This document shows, piece by piece, positions 25,625-37,829 of a stretch of DNA of 64,000 nt. The stretch covers positions 13,083,171-13,147,170 of the forward strand of contig CM067522.1 of assembly GCA_034509495.1 (NCBI GenBank), written 5' to 3'. Every line of letters starts with the position of its first letter. The stretch's first letter is position 1. The DNA is from Acestrorhynchus altus. Lineage: Eukaryota; Chordata; Actinopteri; Characiformes; Acestrorhynchidae. A model generated the notes under the pieces. The model was not told the DNA's origin. It saw only the letters and a program-made list of their open reading frames with translations, and searched no databases. A program made the translations under genes and the position numbers.

Positions 25625-26704
25625 ACTAACAATACAAAAGGTTCTAAATGAATAATGAATGAATAAATGTTCTAAATGAATAACAATATATCTGAGTTTT
25701 TACTGTTTAATTGTTGGTTTGGACTTTTTTAGAATTGAAATTACATTTCAGCTCATTAGTGTGTGCAAGACCTTAGGAATGTAATCTGAAATCAAAGTTC
25801 ACAACTGCAAGATCCATCCAGAAACTGCTTTGCACTTTCAATGTGTTCTTAATGACATTAATGGACATTTTTCAGCCACAGTAGACAGGAGGAACTTCTC
25901 AGAAGGTAAATAAGAGTTTAGACACTGCAGTGTGGAACATGACAGCATATAATATCTGGAGATATTATATCAGATATCAGTGTAGAGTGTGTACTAATAT
26001 ACACCAACAGATTTGACTGCAGTGTTTTAAAGGTACCGGGAGCTAAACTGTCAGGAGAGGGGCAGTCAGACTGGATTATAAAATGTGAAAGACTATAAAA
26101 CATCTGTTTTAAGGGAAGTCACTGTTAAACTAAAGAAATGAGTAGAGAATGGCATTGATATGTTGTTGGTTTGAATTAATTGTGTAAAGTATCCAAAACC
26201 ACATCTATCTAACATCGGATACCATGAAATGAACCATATGCTGGTTTTGGATAGATATGTGACTTAGATTTAAACATGTGTCAGAAATGGGAGCTCAGTG
26301 CCTTTCTGACATCAAACTGATGTTCAGTGACTGCTGGATTATATTACAGATATTAAGCTCTGAATGTCAGTCAAAGAGAGAATGACTCAATGAGCCTTTG
26401 TCCTCATTAGCAACGACAATCATGACACTTACAGTTCAGAAGAGTCTGATTGGTTTTGGAGATATTTTGTCTCGAAGCAATAGGAACTTCATCTCTAAAC
26501 TCCCCTTCCATACACACACTCCCCCTCAGCAATAATCTCCCTCACATTATGCAGGGCTAATCTGTGCCAGAGGCTAGCCCGACTCTCCTCCCAGAGAACA
26601 CCACTGAGTGTGCTCTCTGGCTCCCAGACAGAGCTGCTCTCATGTGGAGCGACCTTCGAGAGCTCAGGAATTATCACAGCAGGGCTTACACACCCAGACA
26701 CACA

Positions 26705-26705
<1 letters not shown>

Positions 26706-26781
<76 letters not shown>

Positions 26782-26783
26782 AC
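26706..26783. repeat. (CT)n-(CA)n compound microsatellite
   Basis: About 23 CT units directly followed by about 13 CA units. Confidence 0.97.
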
Positions 26784-27779
26784 AAAGAAAGACCCACACA
26801 TGAGCAGACATAGAGCAACACACACACAAACACCAGGTCCACAGTTTCAGGCTTGTTATCCAAACTGTGGGTATATGAGTGTGAGAGAGAGCATGTGCCA
26901 GCGACATAAAGAGAAAGAGGCAGTATTGTTAATCTGAAAGTCTTCAAGGAGTCCTAACTACAAACTACATCCTAATTAACCTGTCAGATTCAAAAGGCCT
27001 AAACAGTGAGATTTTGCCAACATCAGCGCTGTCCTCTCCATTCCATCTCCATGTGCACAGCTCTAATAAGCCATTGTGGGGAGAGAGAGAGAGAAAAAGC
27101 GAGTTGGCTGATGGAGGACACCTGTCTTCCCCACAGGTTGGTATTATGGTGCAGCTGGCACAGTTTGTGTGATTGCTACGCTGCTAATGCTGTCATTGAC
27201 ACTGGCTGGATGATTTCCTCATTCACTGCTACTAATGAGCTGGCTCTGAATGTTAGATATGTGCAGTGTATTTCATAAGTCATTAATATTATGCAAAATG
27301 CGGAGAATGGAAAAAAAATCAGTGTAAACATAACCTTTCCTTTTAAGCCCCAGATGACTCGAGTCATCTATATTTAATGAACAATGTTCAGCTGATGACA
27401 AATTAAGTAAGCATGGGCTGCTGCAACATGCTTTATCGTCCAAAATTGCCCAGGAGTACAAACCATGCACAGCTGCCCATAGTCAACTCTGATAAACATA
27501 GTTATTTTGGTTACACTCACTGACAAGGAAAATAACGCACCCAGACTGAGCTGCTGCAAAACGTGCAGATGTAAATGATTAAGAGTGGTCTGATTAGACA
27601 GTGAGTCTTCGCATAAGGGGACATAAAGTGCTTCCCCTGCTAACCAATAGAAAATCCCTCAATAACCTACTTTTTGGTAGTATACCTGATGGTGAAATAG
27701 CTGACTGCTTGGCGTGCTTCTACAATGCACTGAAAAACATTATGCTTAATTTACAGAGTTTGAGATGGGGTGTATGATA

Positions 27780-28460
27780 GATAGAATTAGACAGATAGAT
27801 AAGATTATTAGTTTATTAGTCCTGCAATGGGGAAATTCACATTGTTACAGCAGCAAAAGATACCAAGGCACTTAGTACAAGACATCAATATAGTCAGTGT
27901 AGTATCTACAATATTAACAATAATAATAATAATATTAACAATAATAACAATAATAATAATAATTATAATAACAACAACAACAATAATAATAATAATAATA
28001 AACAAATCAAAATATATAGATAAACTACAGGTAATTGCATGTGGGGAAATGGAAGATGTACTGCTGTACGGAAGACATTGTTATATTGAAAACTCTAATA
28101 GTGTGTGGAGTTTGTGGAGGTGTGTGTGTCTGTGGTCTGCTGAGAGCAGTGCTGGTTGTAGAGTCTAACAGCAGCGGGGAGGAATGACCTGTGATATCGC
28201 TCCTTTGCACACTTAGGATGAAGCAGCCTGTCACTGAAGGAGCTGCCCAGTGCTGGCAGAGTCTCACGCATGGGGTGGGAGTCTTTCTCCAGCATGGATA
28301 CCACCTTGGCAAACATCCTTCCGTCTCCCACCACCTGCACTGGGTCTAAGGGGCTTCCCAGGACAGAACTGGCCCTCTTTATGAGTTTGTTCATTCTCAT
28401 CCTGTCTGCTACCTTGGCTGTGAGCTTAGGGTCGTTGTCCTCTTTTCAGATAAACCTCTG
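27780..28460 (-). mobile_element. Rex1/CR1-type LINE 3' end, with (AAT)n tract
   Basis: The minus-strand frame (about 28095-28400) reads MNKLIKRASSVLGSPLDPVQ, then RMFAKVVSMLEKDSHPM, then LPALGSSFSDRLLHPKC and ERYHRSFLPAAVRLYNQH, the conserved C-terminus of Rex1-like reverse transcriptases. The element ends at about 27780 in GATAGATAAGATTATTAG, the complement of a LINE-tail ATCTTATCT repeat. An imperfect AAT/AAC tract (27915-28002) lies in its 3' UTR. Confidence 0.82.
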
Positions 28461-28469
28461 TCCCTGTCG

Positions 28470-28978
28470 GAGGTCAAAAGCACTCTAGTGCAGGTTATCA
28501 TCGAGGATGTCTCTGTACACCACCATGCTTCACTGTAGGAATGGTATTGGCCATTTCCTTCAGTCATGACTCTTGGCATGGGGGCCAAAGTGTTCAATCT
28601 TTGTTTCATCAGACCAGATAATTTTGACCATTGGGTTCTGACTAAGGCCCTCATGCAAAAATCACATTTTCTCGACCCTTCCCTCAGATCTGTCTCAATA
28701 CAGTACTGTCCTGGAAGTCTACCGATCTTACACTCCATGGCCTAGTTTGTGCTCTGAAATGCACTATGCTCATCTACTATGAGACCTTTAAAAACAGGTG
28801 TGTGCCTTTCCAAATCACGTCCAATCGCCTGAATTTACCACAGGTGTCCAATCAAGCTGTAGAAAATCTGAAGGATGATCAGTGGAAACTACCTGTATCT
28901 GGATTAATGATGGCCAACAGGGTACAACAGCCTCCTTACAGTTTCCCTAATACTAATCCTTTTGCACTAATGTTATAG
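28470..28978 (-). mobile_element. Tc1-like transposon remnant, deleted
   Basis: Its plus-strand text contains ACCATGCTTCACTGTAGG, CAATCTTTGTTTCATCAG and CAGGTGTCCAATCAAGCTGT, standard landmarks of a common fish Tc1 family read backwards. It shares the last block with the longer copy at 31490-32470. Abuts the LINE at 27780-28460. Confidence 0.8.
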
Positions 28979-29375
28979 TTACTTACATATCACCATATAA
29001 TGTATCTAAACTTGCAATGATCAGAAACTTCAGCTGTCAAAGTCAGTATATTTCACCATATCTTGGTAGACAACTTCCATGCAATAAATCCATGGTGTTT
29101 CAGTGTTTTGAATATAACACAACATAGGGATTCACAAACCATCCAGTATAAACAAACATTTCACACACAAACTGACAGATAGCTGTGACATTAATAAAGT
29201 CAATTAGAAATGGCTATTAAACATGGTCAATTAAGTTCTGTGCATCTTGCAAACTCTGCATTAACATTCTGTCAGCTCTGCTTTCTCATGAGTAATAAAG
29301 CCGGGACTATTCAGAGGATTACTGTCAAAAAAATTAATTATGACTTTGAAATATTATTTTCACCAAGATGATGTA

Positions 29376-29393
29376 AAAAAAAAAAAAAAAAAC
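29376..29393. repeat. poly(A) run
   Basis: Eighteen A residues. Could be an old retrotransposon tail, but no body is recognised beside it. Confidence 0.9.
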
Positions 29394-29867
29394 AAGACTG
29401 CAGTATATAATTAAGCAGTTCTCCAGCTCCTGCAGGTCTCCTCTGCTTACATTATTTTTTCTGCAGTGCATTCGCTTCCTCATTAAGGATTCTTTTTATT
29501 TTTGTGCATGCAAAAATGAAATCTCTCATTTAAGATAAGGCCAAGAAGCTTTTTATAGCATCTTCCATAAAAGTTAATTTTGCCTGAGTGCACCAAACAC
29601 TCCACCACAACAGGCTGCAGCCAGATGGCCGTCAAACAAGTGGAAAAGATGTTTCAGCTGTTCCAGGTGGGTGTTTTGATTTTCTCACCATTAAAATTAC
29701 CTGTGAATAATTACCTGTGAATAATCTGTAAATCTGTAAATAATGTTCTTCAGAGTGACTTTTATTATTTACAATGTTTATACTATATATTGTATATACT
29801 GAACAGTATATTCATCTATTATCTTGTACTAAGTGCCTTACTATCCCTTGCTATCTCTTTGCTACTG

Positions 29868-29925
29868 TAATAATCTGAATTTCCCCACTGCGGGACTAAT
29901 AAAGGATTAGCTTATCTTATCTAAA
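29868..29925 (+). repeat. LINE 3' tail fragment
   Basis: AATTTCCCCACTGCGGGACT followed by AATAAAGGATT and CTTATCTTATCT matches, in opposite orientation, the tail of the LINE at 27780-28460. Confidence 0.65.
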
Positions 29926-31489
29926 ACACAGTATAACACTTCCTATGCAAAGTCTATGTCTAAGTCTATGGCAGAGAGGGCAGACAGAAAGGAGCTTCAT
30001 TCATACCACTGCATTTAAGATGTGTCTAACTTCATTCTCAATCCTGTGTACATATGCTGGTTTTGAGAACTGCTGCCCTTTTTCAAAGCCTTTTATTCGA
30101 ATGTAACATTAGAAGAGAAACACTGAGACTGGTTACCAACTAACATCAAAAGAAGCATCCAGCAGCACGCTCTTTTCCTCCTTTGCCCGACTGTCTTCTC
30201 TCCAGCTTTGAGCCAGTGTCAGGCTACCAGCTAACCTATTTTTACAATGACATTTAAAATCTGGTTAAAAACATCCACTGTTTCCAATGTTTACTGCTCT
30301 GATTCCTCTGCTCAATAGCAAGTGCTGTGAAAGAACAACTGTGCTTTCCATAAGATTCATTTCTCATTCATTTGAGGGCAGGAATGCCTCTGTTGTAGAA
30401 GTCATTCGATTAGAAGTGTGAGTAAGCAAGACTGTGTTTGCACAGGGACTTGTCTGCACAAAGTAGAAACCTGATGGACGGGATAGCCAAGTAAACAGAG
30501 CTTTAAAGCACTGAACAGTATGGCAAGACTCCAGACAGAATTTCAGTTTAAAGAAGCAGAAGCACACTTGATGTGCTTAACGGTTCTCTAAAGTCCCCAA
30601 ACCTTCACTGGCTTATCTGCCACATGGTACTCCAAACATCATAGTTCACTTGAGCTCAAATTTTTTTACATGACCTGACAGAAATGCAGTCTAATCAGCA
30701 GTTCTGTGCATGTTAGACAATGTTTGAACTAATGATCTTAACTTCAAAATTGATGCACCACAAAAAAAAAGAAACTAAATTACAGATCCTTCCTAGAGTC
30801 AAAAACCTGCTGACTTCCAAGGCCACCCAAGACAAATAATAAATGAGCAAAAGCAGCCCAAGGCTACACAGACCTCCAATATTATTGAACTGCAGCTGTT
30901 TCTCCTCCCTAGTTTCATATCGGGGCCACTAGACCAGACACAATTTGCCACCATGTGCTTAAAAATTAATATGGCCTGGAGCTTTCATATCACAGCATTC
31001 ATCAGCAGGGCACATGTGATCGTATTTTGGTTGAAAGCCCTGTATTACGCCTCTTAATTTCACATAATGACAAAGATATTGGGCATTTGGATTCTGTTAA
31101 ATGCCACAGACTGTAAATAGTCTTGTTTTTAACAGTATGTTTAAGATTACAAATGTGCCCTCCTCCTGCATTTTTCACATTTATGCACTGTGGGTTGGGA
31201 GGAGGTGTAGTCAGACACAGACTCGGAATAAACAAGCAGTGAGATATACAAATACTTCTGCAGACTGGCAGATTCATTTGTGTTTCAACTAGGACTACAG
31301 ATGACATTTTATAGTGACCCAGGTGTAAACCAGTTGCAGCAGTGGCAAAGACAAACTTCAGATCACGAGGAAGAAACCTTAAGAGGAAGCAAAACTGAAA
31401 AAGGGAACCAGTAGCCTAGAACAGACTTGGAGGATATTTTATAGTCTGACATTCCTTTATTCAAACACAAAAATATATAGGTATATAGG

Positions 31490-32470
31490 TATACACAGCC
31501 TTTGCTCAATACTTTGTTGATTGTATGGGGAGCATCGGAACACAGCCATTTTCAGATATCTCCACAGATGTTCAATTGGGTTCAAGTCTGGACTCTGGCT
31601 GGGCCCTCAAGGACATTCACAGAGTTGTCTCGAAGCCACTCCTTTGTGCTTAGCTTTGCTGTCTTGTTAGAAACTAAACCTTCACCCCAGTCTGAGGTCC
31701 AGAGTGCTCTGGAGCAGGTTATCATCAAAAATGTCTCTGTACATCACTGCAGTCATTTTTGCCTCGGCCCTGACAAGTCTTCCAGTTCCTATTGCAGAAA
31801 AACGACCCCAGAGCATGATGCTGTCACCACCATGTTTCACTACCGGAATGATATTGTCTAGGTGATGAGCAGCGCCTGGTTTACTCCAGACATGATAGTT
31901 GGCATTCAGTCCGATTCTTTTTGTTTCACATGGCCCAAGAGTCCGTTAGGTGCCTTTTGGCAAACTCCAGACTGGCTGTCATGGGCCTTTTATTAAGGAG
32001 TGACTTGGAGCTCTGTCAGAGTGACCATTGGGTTCTTGGTCACCTCTCTGATTAAGGCCCCAAAATAACTCAGTTTGGTATGGCAGCCAGCTCTAGGAAG
32101 AGTCCTGGTGGTTCCAAACTTCTTCCATTTACGGATGATGGAGGCCCATTGGGACCTTCAATGCAGAAGAAGTTTCTCTATACCCTTCTCCAGATCTGTG
32201 TCCCAATACAATACTGTCTCACTGGTCTACAGACAATCCTGGCTTCATGGCTTGGTTTGTGCACTGACCTGTCTACTATGGGACATTATATAAACAAGTA
32301 TGTGTCTGTCCAATCAACTAAAATTACCACAGGTGTCCAATCAAGCTGTAGAAACATCTAAAGGATGATAAGTAGAAATAAGATGCACCTGAGCTCAATG
32401 TTGAGTGTCATGGCAAAGGCTGCGAATATTTATGTACGTTATATTTTTGTGTTTATTTTAATATAATTTG
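31490..32470 (-). mobile_element. Tc1-like transposon, long but internally deleted copy
   Basis: The plus-strand text runs through the reverse of a Tc1 transposase: TTCAATTGGGTTCAAGTCTG, GACAAGTCTTCCAGTTCC, AGCATGATGCTGTCACCACC, GTGACCATTGGGTTCTTGGT, AAGAGTCCTGGTGG and CAGGTGTCCAATCAAGCTGT. These correspond to transposase blocks from the DDE core back to the helix-turn-helix. Deletions and stops break the frame. A terminal-type sequence lies near 32430-32470. Confidence 0.85.
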
Positions 32471-33085
32471 TTAAGATTTCATCGTCGGCTATAGTGCTAG
32501 AACTTTGAAGGGGGAATGACTTTAATCCATTTTGGAATAAGGCTATAACATAAAGCCTTTTGTTTCAGAACTTTAATTTCTTCGTAATTTCTTTCATTTT
32601 TCTCTGTAACCCATTACCTGGGACAGTGATGTCATCAGCCCTGTCCCCTCTCACTGATCAGTTGCAGTCAGACCCTATCTGCATGCAAGTCAAGTGGTGG
32701 TTTACATGTGGTAAATATTTACTGGGTGACTGAAATGGTATTTAAGCTGGGATTTAAATGAGCAGGGAACAAATTACATAGGATATTAGTGTTTTTTCTA
32801 AGATGCATTATTTGCAGATAGTTGACACATCAACGCTACAATGAATTGAAATGATGCAGATACTGTGAGCTACCACTGCTGTTAAGGAAGCTTTATTTAG
32901 CTTTTATAAACACAAACCTAGATAGCTTAAAATTTGGAAACATGTAAATATGGCCCAGTTTTATGAGCACTGCTGTTACTGTTTACCTTCTCAGCACATA
33001 CTGTATATCAGCTAGACTCAAGTTCAATCTATATGCATGTATGGCTGTAAATAAATATGACACAGTCCTGAAGAGAACAGGATGC

Positions 33086-33088
<3 letters not shown>

Positions 33089-33163
<75 letters not shown>

Positions 33164-33166
33164 GAA
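33089..33166. repeat. (CA)n microsatellite
   Basis: About 38 CA units with one interruption. Confidence 0.97.
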
Positions 33167-35039
33167 CGACCTCAAAAAATGTCCAACCTTGATGTGAGAT
33201 GTGCTGTGAAGCTCAAACTCCACTCCCTTCCACAGAGCTAGGCTGGCTATCTTAGCCAGGCCACATGGCTGCAGGTTAAAGAGTGAAGCTAGGAGGGAAA
33301 TTTCCCATGCCAGATGCCATATTCCTCTGCTTGGAAAGCATCTCAACAGGGAACAGTAGTAGGAGAACATTCTCCGCAAAAATCTTTCCCAAGAGGAATT
33401 CAGTTAAGTATCACCTTTTGATCCTGCCCCTCCAAATGCCATGACGATTGGCTACTGATGGTTTGCCAGTTAGGCTTGAGCCTGAAGCAGGCCACCTGGA
33501 CAAAATGTCGAGCTTTTGAGACAGTCCATGTCACCCATCTTCTAGACATCTAATTGTGGGCTGCCATGCCATGAGAGCTCAGACAAGAAATCAATGTAGA
33601 AAAGGGGAGAAAAACAAACACAAGGGGAAGATAGCATTCAGTCTTCATTTCTCCAAGGTCTCGGTGGAAGAACACCACATGGAGTTCAGTCCAAGAGACA
33701 GCTTAATGTGCATGCAAGAAAAATGCCCTTACTAATGTTCAAGGAGTCCACGAAAACATTGCAATTTAATGCCTCTCCTTTTCTCAAAGGGCAAGGGGAA
33801 AATGCTGCATTCATTTTTGACGGAGAACCATGTAGGGAGATCGATTTTTCTGGATGAGAAAGTGTGGATCAACCCTATATTCAATACAAAATTGATGTTC
33901 ACTTTTCCAACCACTGGAGGAACACAGTATTATGCACTGATAAAATCAAACAGACTCTCCTTTCTCAGAAGTGCGTATAGACCTGTCCATCGATCAAGAG
34001 CTTGTGCTCATTTATTCTAGACATACACTATAAGGACAACATATTGGCACACCGGCTGATTCAATGTTTCTTCCAAAATCACATATTAAAAAAAAAGAGT
34101 TCATTCTACATTGTTGTGAGCATCTGAGATTGCTGAAGTGTTGGTTCATTGGATCTGATCCCGAGATTCCTTTCTATTGACAGTACTTCTCTACAAGGAC
34201 TAGACAAGTTGTGTGTGCATTTGCACATCTGTATCAGCAATGAGTTCAACTTCAAGATGAGGAATCCATTCATTACACTCGGTGTCCTCAAACATTTGGA
34301 CATGCGGCGCATAGTGTAATAGTTGTCTGGATGCTGTTTGTATGAATGTATTTAGGCGTTCCCTGTATTGATTTATTGATATTTGTTTTGGCCTACAGAG
34401 GCAATAACTGTTCATATACAGCCAGCACTACATCTTCACACTGATCTGAATGTTACCCTCACAACTGCAGCCTGTCTGATATGTAGGGGTTCTCTTTTTC
34501 CACCTCACAGCCCATCAATTAAGAAGCATAGAAAGCATTACAGCCCACAAGAAAGCCAAAGTTTTTAAGTTAACTTTGATCATGTTAAACTGATACTATT
34601 ACTTCTGCAATGTTATTATTTTTCTAGTTTTTCTATTAACGCTTATTGTTTGAACATGATTGATCTCAGGATTTTTACTTATACTAAAATTTGTCATGAC
34701 TTTTATGATGTGGCATATATAACATGGCATTACTGGCCCACTATGAACTACTACCTACCACTGAGGATGGACCTGCGGACCAATAGTGTGCATCGTGGCC
34801 CGTTGGTGGTCCTGGCCCACGAGCTGAGAAACCCTTTTATAAAGTATACCATAAATACAGAGCATAGAATTATTTTTAATGCTGTCATAACACATCATTA
34901 AATGGTTTATAATTCCAAAACTATGCAGATACCTGCCCATCCAATATTTCTTTCTGAAATCAAAGCTTTTAACAGGAGCATTCAAGCCACAAGAGATTAG
35001 TAACATCCAGGTTCTAGATCACAAGTTCAGGTTCTGGGT

Positions 35040-35250
35040 CACAAACCCCAATCCACTTCATGCCAAATGTACTGGATGGAGCTCCATCCCTCCAGAGACT
35101 GCAGTTCCACTGCTCCATAGTCCCGTGCTGAAGGGATCTTACGCCTGTAGCTGATGGTTGGCGTTGGGTATCATGACTTTAAGCTCTTGTTTGGCTGCTT
35201 CAGAGCAACTCGTTGTCTGCAATGTTTCTGTACGTAGATTTACAAGCTGG
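35040..35250 (-). mobile_element. Tc1-like transposase fragment, another lineage
   Basis: The plus-strand text GTACTGGATGGAGCTCCATC, then CTGCAGTTCCACTGCTCCATAG, reads backwards as the LWSSGTAVSGG-type remnant of the WxxVLWSDESRF region. Very degraded. Confidence 0.5.
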
Positions 35251-35439
35251 GTGTGCACAGAACAATACCTGTGCCAGCAATGGATACACCTCATCTGAGG
35301 AGTGATCTGCATACTTTTGGAAATTAGGGTGGGAAATAAGCATAGTCCTGGACTGTATTTTCCTGTTCATGTAGAATCTCCATTCACAGTATTGTGTCCA
35401 GTCCAGGCTCAAATCCTGTCTGGGAAAGCAGCCTGTAGT

Positions 35440-35615
35440 GCATTGTTTTTCAACCCTATTCCTGGAGGAACCCCCGCTCTGCATGTATTTACCCTACTCC
35501 CAACCCTGATTCTACTATCTAATTAACAATCCTTGGAGTTGAATTGGTAAAAGCTAAGACATGCAGGGCATGGGTGACTCCAGTACCGGGGTTGAGAAAC
35601 ACAGCTGTACACAAA
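35440..35615. mobile_element. short MITE, hAT-like, with inverted ends
   Basis: Left end TTTTTCAACCCTATTCCTGG, right end CCAGTACCGGGGTTGAGAAA, which are imperfect inverted repeats. The interior includes a second pair, CTCTGCATGTATTTACC and GACATGCAGGGCA. This is the layout of a common fish non-autonomous element of under 200 bp. A relative lies at 51745-51845. Confidence 0.7.
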
Positions 35616-36185
35616 TGGAAATCTTGTAATTCAGTGCATTATTATAGTGTTCCGGATGTGGGAGAAGCACACACAGTTACACATCTCATCTTAAGTTCCA
35701 TATCTACCATTTCCCACTAATGTCTCCACTAAAATGCATTATGTTATTTACATTCAGCTTAACAGCTTCAGTAACCAATTCGCAAAAGGCTGGTCAAGGA
35801 AAAGCCCAAACCTACCTGCAGCACATTCCTGATATTCCTGAACAATTCCTTACTGCGACACAACGACAGGAGAATCAGACTGCAGGATCCCAGAGCACAA
35901 CCAGCAAAACCAACTTCCCCGACCATAACGCAGCTGAGCGCCCTACTCGCTGTGAGGTCTCCTGCAGCTCCGACCTGCAGGCAGGAGACAGGAGACAGAG
36001 AGGTCTTCAGCATCCGCAGTGTTTCACGGGTTCATGGCGACGGAGCTGCAGCTCGGTTTCCTCACCTGCACCACTGAGCTGCTCAACACACACAGCGAGT
36101 CCTGCTCCAGCTTCAGCTCTGAGCCCCCAGCACTGCACACAACACAGCAGCTTAGCCAGCACCACAGAGTGGGTGTGACATTAAA

Positions 36186-36228
<43 letters not shown>
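36186..36228. repeat. (CT)n microsatellite
   Basis: About 20 CT units. Confidence 0.96.
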
Positions 36229-36229
<1 letters not shown>

Positions 36230-36261
36230 CGTGTGTGTCTCTCTCTTTCTGTGCATTGTTA

Positions 36262-37012
36262 GGCCGGGTTAGGTGTGTTTTAGGTGTGTGTCAGTCCGGA
36301 TTAGGTGTGTATTAGGTGTATATTAGCGGTGTGCTAGGTGTGTGTTATTAGGTGTGTATTAGGGGTGTGCAAGGTGTTTATTATGGGTGTATTGGGGTGT
36401 GTTATGTGTGTGTATTAGGGGTGTGTTAGGTGTGTTTATTAGGTGTGTATTAGGGGTGTGCTAGGTGTGTGTGTGTGTTATTAGGTGTGTATTAGGGGTG
36501 TATTGGGGTGTGTTAGGTGTGTGTATAAGAGGTGTGTACTAGGGGTGTGTTATGTGTGTTATTAGGTGGGTTAGGTATGTATTAAGGGTGTGTATGAGGG
36601 ATGTGTTAGGTATTTATTAGGGGGGTTTATTAGCGGTGTGTTAGGTATTAATTAGGGGTGTGTTAGGTGTGTATTAGGGGTGTGTTAGGTATTTATTAGG
36701 GGTGTGTTAGGTGTGTATTAGGGGTGTGTTAGGTATTTATTAGGGGTGTGTTAGGTTTGTATAATAGTGGTGTGTGTTATTAGGTGTGTATTGGGGTGTG
36801 TTAGGGGTGTGCTAGATGTGTATTAGGGGTTTGTATCTGGTGTGTATTAGGGATGTGTATTAGGTGTGTAGGGGTGTCTTAGGTGTGTGTATTAAGGGTG
36901 TATTAGGTGTGTATTATGGGTGCGTTAGGTGTGTATTAGGGGTGTGTTGGGTGTGGATTAGGTGTGTATTAGGGGTGTGTGTTAGGTGTGGGTGTTATTA
37001 GGTGTGTGTTAT
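36262..37012. repeat. GTGTGTTAGG-type minisatellite, about 750 bp
   Basis: Degenerate tandem array built from TTAGGTGTGTATTAGGGGTG-like units of about 20-22 bp, with shorter variants. The plus strand is G/T-rich and the minus strand C/A-rich. Many runs of GGGG or GGTGTG give G-quadruplex potential. It abuts the CpG-rich block at 37016-37400. Confidence 0.95.
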
Positions 37013-37015
37013 CTC

Positions 37016-37400
37016 GGCAGGCGGCTGTAGCAGCAGGCTAAACGGACTGTGTTCACAAACCGCGCCTTTAAAAGTGAATAAAGCCGCGCAGCCTTACGGT
37101 TACGTTTTAACACACTCTTCTCCCTAACGGTCGGACGGAGCTTAACGGCTCTCACCTGTTTTAGGCAGCCTAACGGTTTTCCTCCATCTTCCGCCCTGCC
37201 TTTCACTCTGCGCGAGCGCGTTTCTTTCCCCGCCCGTTTTCGGGGAAAACCCGCCTCCTCGGGCAGCGATTGGCTGCTAGTACGCGACTCCAGCGCTCCG
37301 ATTCGCTGGAGCGCCGAACACCAGCGGACAGAAGGACGCCGTCGGCCAATCGTGGCCGCGTGGGCGTGACTTTGTGGAATATGGGTGGAGCGAGAAAACA
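37016..37400 (-). promoter_or_regulatory. apba1: CpG-rich block, putative apba1 promoter and non-coding first exon
   Basis: CpG density rises sharply here relative to the flanks. It holds two CCAAT boxes (37346-37350 on plus; 37269-37273 on minus), a CGCGAGCGCG run, and an 8-bp inverted repeat, TTTCCCCG/CGGGGAAA (37225-37232 and 37241-37248), containing an E2F-like core. On the minus strand a strong donor, CAG|GTGAGA, lies at 37156/37155, fitting a non-coding first exon that starts near 37200-37260. No other minus-strand gene lies between it and apba1, so apba1 is the natural owner. No TATA box is seen. Inference, not proven. Confidence 0.5.
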
Positions 37401-37584
37401 CAGGGGCTCAGTGTCTCCGCCCTCACAGCAGGCGTGACATCAGAGGCCTGGATTACTGAATGAAGCAGAAACACAAACACTGGAAGCAGTTTTAGGAGTT
37501 TTGGAGACACTTTCTAGGAAATTGACTTCATTCATGAACATAATCAGGAACTATTCATGCTCTCCTGAATTACCTGCAAAAACA

Positions 37585-37820
37585 GCCTGGCCAGCTCAGC
37601 CTGGTCAACGAACTTGACCAACACGTTATCACTTGAGTTTGATGGTTTGGCTGGTGTACAAGCATGATCAACCTGACCAAGCTAGAAAACCAGTATGACC
37701 AAGCATGACCAACGAAACCAAGCTGGTCAACCAGAATGACCAGCATCAATCCATACACAACACACCATGTTGGTCAAGAGTTGGTTAATAAGCCAGTTTT
37801 CCAGCATAAACTATGTTTTG
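37585..37820. repeat. ACCAGCATGACCAA-type degenerate repeat block
   Basis: Repeated variants of GACCAAGC, AACCAGTATGACC and GGTCAACCAG occur on both strands, making an imperfect palindromic cluster. Similar tracts are common in fish genomes. Confidence 0.6.
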
Positions 37821-37829
37821 ACTTGAATA

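Noticed and set aside
34200..34415. 71-codon minus ORF near 34.3 kb
   Set aside because: No recognisable domain, no splice context, isolated in intron.
36262..37012. Interstitial telomere (TTAGGG)n
   Set aside because: Units are TTAGGTGTG/TTAGGGGTG-like and about 20 bp; there is no run of exact TTAGGG.
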